Made by a program: the position numbers and the translations under genes
Shown here: in pieces, positions 17,860 through 26,372 of the stretch
Numbering within the stretch: the first letter of the stretch is position 1
Layout: the number at the start of each line of letters is the position of its first letter
Assembly (NCBI RefSeq): GCF_038452275.1
Contig: NZ_CP141643.1
Span: 1,302,001 to 1,366,000, forward strand
Reading direction: 5' to 3'
From: Corynebacterium sp. BD556
GTDB taxonomy: Bacteria > Actinomycetota > Actinomycetes > Mycobacteriales > Mycobacteriaceae
Length of the DNA stretch: 64,000 bases
Notes under the pieces: generated by a model
Database searches by the model: none
What the model was told of the DNA's origin: nothing
What the model saw: only the letters and a program-made list of their open reading frames with translations

Positions 17860-19023
17860 ATGCTGGATCCGAAAATCGACTTCTACGGCGTCTTTTCCGA
17901 CGTCAGTGGCGACGATCTCGAATGGTGGCAGGCCGCCCGGGACTACTGCGATTCCATTCGCGGCCACGTCAATGAGGCGTGGGAAAACGCCGAATACAAC
18001 ATCCCTGCGGTTGAGGATGCCGCGCGCCGTGGTTTGGTGCGCGACGGCATCGACATCGCCGGGATGAAGCCGATGAGTGTGCGTGCAAACCGTCTCATCG
18101 CGCTGGAGTTGGCCCGATGCGACGCCTCCACGGCCACCGCAGTGATCGTCCAGGCTGGTCTTGCCATGCAGGCGATCAACATGTGCGGCTCCGAGGCGCA
18201 GAAGGAGAAATTCCTCGACCCCATGTCGCGCATGGAGGTTCGTGGTGCCTTCGCGTTGACAGAGCCCGACCATGGCTCCGACTCGATCGGGTTGGAAACC
18301 AGCGCTCTGCGCGACGGCGACGAGTGGGTCATCAACGGCGAGAAGAAGTGGATCGGCCACGGCTCCGTCGGCCACATCGCGGTGGTGTGGGCCCGCATGA
18401 ACAACGGTGAGGTCGGCGCTTTCATCGTCGACCAGGACACGCCCGGCTATCATGCCGAAACGATCACCGGCAAGGCCTCGCTGCGCGGCATCCCGCAGGC
18501 CCATATTCGCTTCGACAACGTGAGGGTGCATGAGTCACGTCGCTTGCCTCACGCGAACTCTTTCCGCGATACCGCGGCGGTGCTCGGCGGCACGCGCGTT
18601 GGCGTGGCGTGGACTGCGACCGGGATGGCAATTAACTGCTACGAAACAGCCTTGGAGTACGCCTCGGAGCGCATCCAGTTCGGCCGTCCCTTGATCAAAA
18701 ACCAAATCATTCAGCAGCGGTTGGCGGATATGCTTTCCGACGTCACCTCGATGCTTTTGCATTGCCGCCATGTGCTCGACCTTGAGCAGTCAGGCACATT
18801 AAGCGAAAAGCAGGCCGCCTTGGCCAAGGTGTTTTGCACCCGCAAGGCGCGCAGTGTTGCGGCGCAAGCCCGCGACATGCTCGGCGGTGTGGGCATCTTG
18901 CTGGAGAACAATGCGATGAGGCACTTTGCCGATATTGAATCCCTGCACACCTACGAAGGCACTGACACCATCCAATCGTTGATCGTGGGAAAGACGATTA
19001 CGAACGTGAGCGCCTACAGATAA
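17860..19023 (+). CDS. Acyl-CoA dehydrogenase, copy 2
   Basis: The second of three tandem paralogues, 387 residues. It keeps the same landmarks as copy 1: FYGVFSDVSGDDLEWW at the start, TEPDHGSDSIGLET, NGEKKWIGHGSVGHIAVVWAR, RIQFGRPLIKNQIIQQRLADM and HTYEGTDTIQSLIVGK with the catalytic glutamate. The protein looks catalytically intact. AGGAG precedes the ATG by 9 nt and the gene lies 9 bp after copy 1 and 12 bp before copy 3, so the three are one transcript. Differences from copy 1 are spread along the protein rather than clustered, which fits an old duplication. Confidence 0.92.
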   Translation: MLDPKIDFYGVFSDVSGDDLEWWQAARDYCDSIRGHVNEAWENAEYNIPAVEDAARRGLVRDGIDIAGMKPMSVRANRLIALELARCDASTATAVIVQAGLAMQAINMCGSEAQKEKFLDPMSRMEVRGAFALTEPDHGSDSIGLETSALRDGDEWVINGEKKWIGHGSVGHIAVVWARMNNGEVGAFIVDQDTPGYHAETITGKASLRGIPQAHIRFDNVRVHESRRLPHANSFRDTAAVLGGTRVGVAWTATGMAINCYETALEYASERIQFGRPLIKNQIIQQRLADMLSDVTSMLLHCRHVLDLEQSGTLSEKQAALAKVFCTRKARSVAAQARDMLGGVGILLENNAMRHFADIESLHTYEGTDTIQSLIVGKTITNVSAYR

Positions 19024-19035
19024 TTAAGGAAGGTT

Positions 19036-20226
19036 ATGACCATGGCACAAGCAACCGATCTCCTCTCCCCCACCACCGACTACTTCGGTGTTTTCTCCGA
19101 TATTGACGGTGCGGACTTGCAGTGGTGGGCTACGGCGCGCAAGGCGGCGGACCGGGCCCGGGAAACCGTGAACGAGTCGTGGGAAAACGCCCACTACAAC
19201 GTGGACGGTGTGCGTGAAACTGCGAGGATGGGTTTGCTCCGTGACGGCATCGACATCGAAGGCTTCGCCCCTATGAGCACGCGCGCCGCGCGCCTTGTCG
19301 CTTTCGAGCTCTCTCGCGCGGATCTGTCTCTCGGCGGGGCGCTCGGTGTGCAGGCCGGCCTGGTCATGCAAACTATTGCCCAGTGTGGTTCTGAGGCGCA
19401 AAAGGAGGAGTTTTTGGGTCCGCTTGCGCGCGCTGAGATTCTCGGTTCCTTCGCTTTGACCGAGCCCGATCACGGTTCCGATTCGGTCGCGCTGGAGACT
19501 ACCGCTGTGCGCAAAGGCGATCAGTGGGTTATCAACGGCGAGAAGAAGTGGATCGGCAACGGCTCCGTGGGCGATATCGCCATTGTGTGGGCGCGCATGG
19601 ACGACGGGGAGGTCGGCGGTTTCATCGTTGACCAGGACACGCCCGGCTACTCCGCGGAGACGATCACGGGTAAAGCCTCGCTACGAGGTCTTTACCAGGC
19701 ACACATTTCGCTTGTCGACGTCCACGTCCCCCACGACCGGAAACTTCCCGGCGCGGCCTCTTTCCGCGACACCGCGAAGGTGATCGCTGGAACTCGCATC
19801 GCCTCCGCTTTCTTCGCCCTCGGCGCTGCAACCGACTGCTACGAAAAGGCTCTTGACTACGCCAAACAGCGGGTTCAGTTCGGCCGCACGCTGGTGCATA
19901 ACCAGATCATTCAGCAGCGCCTTGCCGATATGCTCCAGGAGCTTACGTCGATGATGCTCTACTGCCGCCACATCCTTGATTTGGAGACTTCCGGCGCCCT
20001 CGACGAGCGTCAGGCTTCCTTGGCTAAGGTTCACTGCACGCGCATGGCGCGCAGTATCGCGGCCAATGCCCGCGATATGTTTGGCGGTGTCGGTATCTTG
20101 CTGGAAAACGATGTGATGCGCCACATGGCTGATATTGAGGCGCTCCACACTTTCGAGGGCACCGACACGATGCAGTCGCTGATTGTGGGCAAGGCCATTA
20201 CCGGGGTGAGCGCTTTCCGCAGCTAA
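19036..20226 (+). CDS. Acyl-CoA dehydrogenase, copy 3
   Basis: The third paralogue, 396 residues, and the most divergent of the set: it has HYNVDGVRETARMGLLRDG where the others have EYNIP/EYDIE, WIGNGSVGDIAIVWAR instead of GHGSVGH, and SLRGLYQAHISLVDVHVP instead of the LRGIPQAHIR segment. TEPDHGSDS, RVQFGRTLVHNQIIQQRLADM and HTFEGTDTMQSLIVGK with its catalytic glutamate are kept. AAGGAAGG precedes the ATG. It converges on the thiolase gene with 21 bp between stops. Different substrate pockets among the three copies are plausible but not demonstrated. Confidence 0.92.
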   Translation: MTMAQATDLLSPTTDYFGVFSDIDGADLQWWATARKAADRARETVNESWENAHYNVDGVRETARMGLLRDGIDIEGFAPMSTRAARLVAFELSRADLSLGGALGVQAGLVMQTIAQCGSEAQKEEFLGPLARAEILGSFALTEPDHGSDSVALETTAVRKGDQWVINGEKKWIGNGSVGDIAIVWARMDDGEVGGFIVDQDTPGYSAETITGKASLRGLYQAHISLVDVHVPHDRKLPGAASFRDTAKVIAGTRIASAFFALGAATDCYEKALDYAKQRVQFGRTLVHNQIIQQRLADMLQELTSMMLYCRHILDLETSGALDERQASLAKVHCTRMARSIAANARDMFGGVGILLENDVMRHMADIEALHTFEGTDTMQSLIVGKAITGVSAFRS

Positions 20227-20247
20227 CCCCGGAACCTCGAACGGGTT

Positions 20248-21438
20248 TTAGACCCGTTCGATGATGGTGGCGTTGGCCATGCCGCCGCCTTCGCACATGA
20301 CCTGCAGGCCGTAGCGCCCGCCGGTGCGTTCCAGGTCCGCAAGCAGGGTGGACAAAAGCCTGGTCCCGGAGGAGCCCAGTGCGTGGCCAAGCGCGATCGC
20401 CCCACCGGAGACATTGGCTTTGTCGAAGTCAATGCCAAGTTCGCGCGCCCACACTAGGGGCACGGGGGCGAAGGCTTCATTGCACTCGAACAAGTCGATC
20501 TCGTCGACTTGCAGGCCCACCCTATCGAGCGCCTTTTGCGTCGCCGGTGCGGGGGCGGTGAACATGATCACCGGGTCGGCTCCCGCGACGGCGAAGGAGA
20601 CGAAGCGGGCGCGTGGAGTCAAACCGAGTTTTTCGGCGACGGATTCCTCCATGATCAGCGCCGCGGAGGCGCCATCTGTGAGCGGGGAGGAGTTTCCGGG
20701 GGTGATCATCCACTCCACCTCAGGGAAGCGCGCCTTGAATTTCTCGTTGACGAAGGACGGGCGAAGCCCGCTGAGTGCTTCCGCGGTGGTGGGGCGCATG
20801 GTTTCGTCGACGGTGTGCGTCAGGGTGTTGCCGTCGGCGTCTTTCACCTCGACCGGAATGATCGTGGATTCGAAGTGGCCTTGTTCGGTGGCGGCGAGGG
20901 CACGGCGGTGTGAACGTGCAGCGAAGGCGTCGAGCTCGTCCCGGGTGAGCTTGTAGCGAGCGGCGAGCAGCTCAGCCGACAGGCCCTGGTGGACCAGTCC
21001 CGGGTTGTAGCGCTTCCTCACCGAAGGCCCCTGGTTGTCGGCGTCTTGCAGCGAAGCCCCGAGTGGCACTCGGCTCATAGATTCGACGCCCGCTGCCACT
21101 GCAATGTCGTAGGCGCCGGCCATGATTCCCTGGGCCGCGAAGTGGACCGCTTGTTGGCTAGAGCCGCACTGGCGGTCGACGGTGGTAGCTGGGACGGACT
21201 CGGGCCAACCGGCGGCAAGCACTGCTTGGCGCGAGATGTTCATCGACTGCTCGCCGACCTGGCTGACGCAGCCGGTGATGACGTCATCAACGAGCGCCGG
21301 ATCGAGGTTGTTTCTTTCCTGCAGTGCCTGCAAAACGGTGGCCAAAAGATCAACTGGGTGCACGCCGGACAGCGCACCTCCGGGTTTGCCTTTGCCCACG
21401 GCGGTGCGCACTACATCGACAATAACCGCGTTTTTCAT
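20248..21438 (-). CDS. Acetyl-CoA C-acyltransferase (thiolase)
   Basis: Thiolytic cleavage of 3-ketoacyl-CoA, the last beta-oxidation step. The 396-residue protein carries the nucleophilic cysteine in DRQCGSSQQAV (about residue 90), the loop VECNEAF-type FECNEAFAPV, the histidine in GGAIALGHALGSSGTRL, and the second cysteine in MCEGGGMANATIIERV. It is the terminal gene of the minus-strand half of the island, 20 bp after the SDR gene, with GGAGGG at its ribosome site. Biosynthetic acetoacetyl-CoA thiolase is the alternative, less likely beside FadN and three acyl-CoA dehydrogenases. Confidence 0.93.
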   Translation of the reverse strand: MKNAVIVDVVRTAVGKGKPGGALSGVHPVDLLATVLQALQERNNLDPALVDDVITGCVSQVGEQSMNISRQAVLAAGWPESVPATTVDRQCGSSQQAVHFAAQGIMAGAYDIAVAAGVESMSRVPLGASLQDADNQGPSVRKRYNPGLVHQGLSAELLAARYKLTRDELDAFAARSHRRALAATEQGHFESTIIPVEVKDADGNTLTHTVDETMRPTTAEALSGLRPSFVNEKFKARFPEVEWMITPGNSSPLTDGASAALIMEESVAEKLGLTPRARFVSFAVAGADPVIMFTAPAPATQKALDRVGLQVDEIDLFECNEAFAPVPLVWARELGIDFDKANVSGGAIALGHALGSSGTRLLSTLLADLERTGGRYGLQVMCEGGGMANATIIERV

Positions 21439-21458
21439 TTTCGTTTCCCTCCCGGTTT

Positions 21459-22229
21459 CTACTTAATTCCCATGCGGATCGCGCCGTCGAGGCGGATCGT
21501 CTCACCGTTGAGCATTGGGTTTTCGACGATGGAGCTGACCAGTTGCGCGTACTCCGCTGGGCGTCCCAACCTGGAGGGGTGGGGAACCTGCTTCCCTAGG
21601 GAGGCCTTGACCTCCTCCGGGAGCTGCGCGAGCATGGGGGTTTCGAAGGTGCCCGGCGCGATGGTCACCACCCGAATCTGGGCGCGGGAGAGATCGCGGG
21701 CAATGGGCAAGGTCATGCCGACCACTCCGGCCTTGGATGCCGAGTAGGCTGCTTGGCCCATTTGCCCGTCGAAGGCGGCGACGGAGGCGGTGTTGATGAT
21801 CACGCCGCGTTCCTCACCGTCGGGCTGGTTATCCAGCATGGCCTGTGCGCTGAGGCGAATGACGTTGAAGGTGCCGACGAGGTTGACGTCGATTACCTTT
21901 TGGAAATCCGCGAGCGGGAAGGCGCCGCTGGACCCGGCGGTCTTAATGCCGTTGGCGATGCCAGCGCAGTTCACCACGATGGCTAGGGTGCCGGCGGAGT
22001 TCGCGGCGTTTACCGCGGACTGCACTTGGTCCTCTTTGGTCACGTCTACGCCGTGGAACTCGATCTTTGCGCCGGTTTCTTCCCGCAGGGCGTCAAGGCC
22101 GCTTTGGTCGGCTCCGGGCAGGTCGGCCACCACGACGCGCGCCCCCGCTTTAGCCAGGGAGGTGGCTGTGGCCAGGCCGAGCCCGGAGGCCCCGCCCGTC
22201 ACGATTGCTGTTTTTCCCTGAATCCGCAT
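21459..22229 (-). CDS. 3-hydroxyacyl-CoA dehydrogenase type-2-like SDR
   Basis: A 256-residue short-chain dehydrogenase with the NAD motif TGGASGLG (residues 11-18), NCAGIAN, the catalytic Ser-Tyr-Lys set ([23 protein letters not shown]) and the C-terminal [14 protein letters not shown]. Segment wording, especially the loop [24 protein letters not shown], matches the HSD17B10/type-2 hydroxyacyl-CoA dehydrogenase group, which oxidises short or branched 3-hydroxyacyl-CoAs and sterols. It lies between FadN and thiolase genes, as expected for a degradation operon, and would give the cell two hydroxyacyl-CoA dehydrogenases with different substrates. Confidence 0.85.
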   Translation of the reverse strand: MRIQGKTAIVTGGASGLGLATATSLAKAGARVVVADLPGADQSGLDALREETGAKIEFHGVDVTKEDQVQSAVNAANSAGTLAIVVNCAGIANGIKTAGSSGAFPLADFQKVIDVNLVGTFNVIRLSAQAMLDNQPDGEERGVIINTASVAAFDGQMGQAAYSASKAGVVGMTLPIARDLSRAQIRVVTIAPGTFETPMLAQLPEEVKASLGKQVPHPSRLGRPAEYAQLVSSIVENPMLNGETIRLDGAIRMGIK

Positions 22230-22333
22230 ACGTCATGTCCTTTCACACCATTGATGGTTTTTCCACCCATCAACCTACATCAGGAATTGGTGATCTGGAG
22301 CATATTTTCTCAGGCTGAGGAAACCTCCTCGCA

Positions 22334-24514
22334 TTAGTTCTTGAGCGGTTTGCGGGTGGTCGCCATGTGGTGCGCCCGCTCTGCGTTTTCGGGCCGGGCG
22401 AGCACTTCCGAGGCCGCTTCGACCTGACGGTCGGCAAGCTCCGCCTCGCTGGCGGTGCCCTCGCCGGCAAAGACGCGGGCCAAAGCCGCACCGATCGCCT
22501 TGTCCGTCTCCGAGCCCGCCGTGTACTCCAAAGTGTCCGTGGTCAGCGGCAGCTCAGCGTCCTCTGGGGCGGTGTAGCCCTCGGCCAGCGAGCGCGCCAG
22601 CTCCACAGCATCGGCAACAACATGGTCCGGGCTCATGACAATGCGATCGTGTGCCCGCCAGAAGTCAAGGTTGACGGCGGGTACTGGGCGCACGTCGAGA
22701 AGCGCCTCGTAGGCGGTGCGGTGTGGGTTGTCCACTCCGAGGTCGAGGAGGCGTTCTAACAGGCGAACCGGGCCGGACCAGGCAGGGAACAGACCAACGG
22801 AACGCTCCGGGAAACCCACACGAGTCTCGGCGTGGATGACCGCGGCGTCAGTGTGGAGGAGCAGCTCCATGCCGCCGCCGAGAGCCACGCCGCGCACTGC
22901 GCCGACAACCGGATAAGGCGCGCGGCGCAGAGCACGCAGCCCATCAAGGCCCTGGCGGATCGTCGCCTCGCGGGCTTGAGGGTCGCCGTCGGGGCCGGAT
23001 AGCTCCGCCAAGCGCGGCAGGTTCGCCCCCGCGGAGAAGGCGCGCTCCTCGTCGTTGGCGATAACCAGCGCGCGCAGCGGCCAGTCCCCGGCGCGTGTGA
23101 ACAGCTCAGTGACGTCGTCGGTCGAGGAGTTCATCGGGGTTTGGTAGACGAACACGCCGAGGCCGTCATCAAGCTTGTAGACGCTCGCGCCGGCATTGCC
23201 GTCGACCTTCTCCGCGCCGGCGATGAGGTCGGACACACGCACGACGCCTTCGCGCTGCGGGCGTTCGACCAGTTCTCCTGCGGTGCTCAACACCTTGCCG
23301 CCGGAGTAGAAACCACCCGCGGCGCGGGCCTTGTCCAGCAAGGCTGGCGGGGCGTCGAAAAGCGCGGCGGCGTAGTCAAGCCCGATAGCGTCGGCAAGCG
23401 CGAAGGGGCCCTTCTTCCAGCCGTAACCAAGCTCGATGGCGGTGTCAATCTGGTCGACCGTGTCCGCGATCTCCGCGGCCGTATCACAGCAGTACTCGAC
23501 GAGCACACGGAAGACCTCGCGCGCGAAATCGCCCTCGGCGGTGCCCGAGTCCATCAACGCACGCGGATCCTTGGCAACCTCATAGTTGCGCCGCTGGCGG
23601 TAGTCGTGCGCCTCAAAGTCGTAGACCTCGTCGCGGCCACGGTAAAACCCGGACTCGGCGGTGCGCCCAGTCAAACCCTTGTCCAGCAGCTCCTTAAACT
23701 GCGGCGTGGCGGTGATCGCGTAGCGCTGCATCGCGTCAGTGTTTGGCAACGCGTCCATCATCGAACCCCAAATATGGGGCGCTACCTGCAGCCCAATGTA
23801 GTCAAACAGTCCGAAAACGCCGGTGCGGGGCACGCCGAAAGGACGACCGAAGGCCACATCGGCTTGTTCGGGAACAATGCCTGTGTCCAGGGCGATCTGA
23901 GCGGCGGCACCCATCCAAAAAGACCCGATGCGGTTAGCAATGAAACCAGGGGTGTCGCGGCAGTCCACGACGACCTTGCCCAACTGCCGCTCAAGCACAT
24001 CGCGCAGCTTATCGACGCTTCCCGGCGCCGTTGCCGGGCCGGCAACCAACTCCACCAGGCGCATCACGCGCGGCGGGTTGAAAAAGTGGGTGATGGCGAA
24101 GTCAGACTTGAACTCATCGCTCGCTTCACTGAGCAAAACCTGCAAAGGGATGGATGAGGTGTTGGAGGTCACTGGCGTACCGGGGCTGCGATGGGCGTCG
24201 ATTTTGGCGAACGTGTCGCGTTTGACGTTGATATCTTCAAAGACCGCTTCAACGATCCACTCCGCCTCGGCGAGACGCTCCAAGTGGTCTTCGGTGTTGC
24301 CGGGGATGACGCGCTCGGCGAACTCCTGACGCTGGAAACCGTGGCGGGCGAGCTGAGTTTCGATGCCTTTGCGGGCGCGGGCGTTGCGGTCCTCGCCGTC
24401 TGCTGGCAGGTCAAGCAGGTGGACGGTGATACCGGCGTTGGCCATCAAGGCGGCGATGCCGGCCCCCATGGAGCCAGCTCCGAGGACTGCGGCGGTGGTG
24501 ACATCAAAAGACAT
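22334..24514 (-). CDS. fadB: FadN-type bifunctional 3-hydroxyacyl-CoA dehydrogenase/enoyl-CoA hydratase
   Basis: A 726-residue fusion that catalyses the two middle steps of beta-oxidation. Domain order is dehydrogenase first (VLGAGSMGAGIAALMANAG NAD-binding motif at about 9-27, ITHFFNPPRVMRLVELV, then a second HCDH C domain) and hydratase/isomerase last (AFSAGANLPRL and GVALGGGMELLLHTDAAV, about residues 500-600). That is the reverse of E. coli FadB and like Bacillus FadN. I chose the ATG at 24514, which has AGGAGG upstream; the longer frame to 24583 has no similarity. It heads the fadN-SDR-thiolase operon, with spacings of 104 and 20 bp. Confidence 0.9.
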   Translation of the reverse strand: MSFDVTTAAVLGAGSMGAGIAALMANAGITVHLLDLPADGEDRNARARKGIETQLARHGFQRQEFAERVIPGNTEDHLERLAEAEWIVEAVFEDINVKRDTFAKIDAHRSPGTPVTSNTSSIPLQVLLSEASDEFKSDFAITHFFNPPRVMRLVELVAGPATAPGSVDKLRDVLERQLGKVVVDCRDTPGFIANRIGSFWMGAAAQIALDTGIVPEQADVAFGRPFGVPRTGVFGLFDYIGLQVAPHIWGSMMDALPNTDAMQRYAITATPQFKELLDKGLTGRTAESGFYRGRDEVYDFEAHDYRQRRNYEVAKDPRALMDSGTAEGDFAREVFRVLVEYCCDTAAEIADTVDQIDTAIELGYGWKKGPFALADAIGLDYAAALFDAPPALLDKARAAGGFYSGGKVLSTAGELVERPQREGVVRVSDLIAGAEKVDGNAGASVYKLDDGLGVFVYQTPMNSSTDDVTELFTRAGDWPLRALVIANDEERAFSAGANLPRLAELSGPDGDPQAREATIRQGLDGLRALRRAPYPVVGAVRGVALGGGMELLLHTDAAVIHAETRVGFPERSVGLFPAWSGPVRLLERLLDLGVDNPHRTAYEALLDVRPVPAVNLDFWRAHDRIVMSPDHVVADAVELARSLAEGYTAPEDAELPLTTDTLEYTAGSETDKAIGAALARVFAGEGTASEAELADRQVEAASEVLARPENAERAHHMATTRKPLKN

Positions 24515-24591
24515 GCGTTTTCCTAACCTCCTGTGAGAGGGTGACGGTGAACAATAAGTGCTACCGATCATAACGCAGGTCACATTCCTGG

Positions 24592-25029
24592 CTAGTCCTC
24601 CGCCGCACCTAAATGCTGGGTAACCAGGTAGCCGTGGCGCATGCGCTGGACAATCTCGGAGCGCATCTTAATGATGAGGAACCACACAATGCCGAACATG
24701 ATGCCAACAACCGAAACTGACCAGTGCACAAAAAACCCGAAAATCAGCGGAATCTGCGCACCGAGGTCCGCCCACAAAGCCCACGGCTTTTTTTGCACGA
24801 AGGCCAACGCGACGTGCGCCAAGCCGACAAGGGTGATGTAGACCCAATTGAACGTGGTCCAATAAGCACCGCCGTCGACTTTGAGCACCACCAAAAGGAT
24901 CAGCAAAATTGTGATCGCTTCCATGATCAAGGTCCCGCTCAACACCCCGTTTAGCCCCTTCATTGGGTCCTTGACGGGGGCATGGCCCATTCCCAGGGGG
25001 CTGACTGGTCGTTCACGTTTCGGGCTCAT
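24592..25029 (-). CDS. DUF4233 membrane protein
   Basis: A 145-residue protein with a basic cytosolic N-terminus (SPKRERPVSPLGMG) and four predicted membrane segments starting near GVLSGTLIMEAITILLILLVV. It matches the DUF4233 protein that follows folC and precedes ndk in mycobacteria (Rv2446c) and other corynebacteria. Function is unknown. Here three extra genes separate it from folC and the fatty-acid island separates it from ndk. An ATG at 24990 is a possible shorter start. Confidence 0.8.
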   Translation of the reverse strand: MSPKRERPVSPLGMGHAPVKDPMKGLNGVLSGTLIMEAITILLILLVVLKVDGGAYWTTFNWVYITLVGLAHVALAFVQKKPWALWADLGAQIPLIFGFFVHWSVSVVGIMFGIVWFLIIKMRSEIVQRMRHGYLVTQHLGAAED

Positions 25030-25049
25030 GTCGACCAAGGATACTGCAC

Positions 25050-26372
25050 CTAGCCCCTGTTTAGGTCCTTGACCTGCGCCCGCTTGCCGGCCGCGGCAAC
25101 ATAAGCAACCACAGGCATGCTGACAACAAAGATTAACACTACCCACGACATCGCAATGTTCACCGACGGCGCCACCTGCAACACAGTAAACAGCCAGGCT
25201 AGCGCGGAGAGGAGATAAAGGTTCAAAGACTTGCGGAACATGTGGTTGGCGTCGCGCTCCACCTCAACACATTCGTTGATGGAAGGCACCCCCAACTCTG
25301 CGCGCAGCCCCGCCGGAATACCAATCACCGCATCGAGTGTTTCCGAGGGTGCAATAAAGCTGTTCGCGCGCATCTCTGAGTCGTCGGAAATCGACATGGC
25401 GCGCGCCACCGCGGTGCGCGCCCCGTAGCGAAGCTGCACGACATCCATATCCTCAATGCCGAGGCTATCCATCGTGTCACGCGACAACCTCACCGCGGTG
25501 CGTGACTCGTCGATGTCAAGCGGCCGCACCACCCGCAGCACGTAGGACTGCGACCCAAGGTAGAACTCCCCGAGCCGGTACCAGGCGCGGCGCACCGCCT
25601 TGAACCTGTTTTTTGACCGCCGACGAGCGGCAGAAAAAGAAAACACGGTGGCCACTTCCTCATCGAAAACAGGCGAGATCAACAGCGAGAAGAACTCAGC
25701 CTTGCGCAGCACACGGCTAGCGGCAACGGTTTCTTCAAAGGACAGCTCCGGTTTCAACGCGAGTGCTGTCGAATCCGGCTTTGGCTGATAAAAACGCCCC
25801 AGTTCATCGACGATTTCCGCGGCGAGATCCCCGCGGTGAACCTGGCTTAACTCCAGCGGCGGGTGCAGCCGCAGCAGGATGCGCTGGTAGCGCGAAAGCT
25901 TGAGTGTGTCTTCCTCCCCCGAGGTGGCCGGAAGGTAGGGACGCAACTTGTCGGCGTCGACAAAGAAAGCGCAGCCTGTGGCCGGACAGGCCACACGGTA
26001 GCGCGGCGCGGGCGGCAGTTGACGGTAGGCGTCATCGGGGATGTTGACCACCTGTGTGCCCGTGTCCTCCAGTGGCTGGAAAGAGTAACCGCGGAAGCGC
26101 TGCGTGGCTACGGGCCGCAAACGCACCGCTGGGCCACCAACCACCCGCAACATTCTTTTCGACGCCCGCGGCTTCTCACCGTGCCCCTTCACCACCCGCG
26201 CCCACACCTCGTCGTTGACGCGGCACACCTGGTAGCTGTGCAAACTGGCCCAGCCCTCCCACGACTGCGGCAAGACGATCACATCAAAGGGATACTGCGC
26301 CACCGCGAACGGCGCCCCATCCAATTCCACCTCGAAAGGCTCACCCAACCACCGACTGAAGTGCTCTGTCAC
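25050..26372 (-). CDS. Membrane-anchored protein with CDC48-N-like double-psi beta-barrel
   Basis: I do not recognise this 440-residue protein as a characterised family. Residues about 278-373 fit the double-psi barrel of CDC48/VAT N-domains point by point: a strand VLRVVRP, then RTAVRLSRDTMDSLGIED, a VVQLRYGARTAVARA strand-turn-strand, and IGIPAGLRAELGVPSINECVEVER, which align in order with the archaeal IDPEVMRILGLSPGD, TVARVWP and IIRIDGILRQNAGVGIGD segments. There is no AAA+ domain. Residues 383-403 and 406-427 are two membrane helices, leaving a basic tail. The N-terminal 270 residues are unassigned, with a possible CxxxxC pair (C129/C134). It overlaps the ATP-grasp gene by 4 bp and ends 20 bp before DUF4233. 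Confidence 0.7.
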   Translation of the reverse strand: MTEHFSRWLGEPFEVELDGAPFAVAQYPFDVIVLPQSWEGWASLHSYQVCRVNDEVWARVVKGHGEKPRASKRMLRVVGGPAVRLRPVATQRFRGYSFQPLEDTGTQVVNIPDDAYRQLPPAPRYRVACPATGCAFFVDADKLRPYLPATSGEEDTLKLSRYQRILLRLHPPLELSQVHRGDLAAEIVDELGRFYQPKPDSTALALKPELSFEETVAASRVLRKAEFFSLLISPVFDEEVATVFSFSAARRRSKNRFKAVRRAWYRLGEFYLGSQSYVLRVVRPLDIDESRTAVRLSRDTMDSLGIEDMDVVQLRYGARTAVARAMSISDDSEMRANSFIAPSETLDAVIGIPAGLRAELGVPSINECVEVERDANHMFRKSLNLYLLSALAWLFTVLQVAPSVNIAMSWVVLIFVVSMPVVAYVAAAGKRAQVKDLNRG

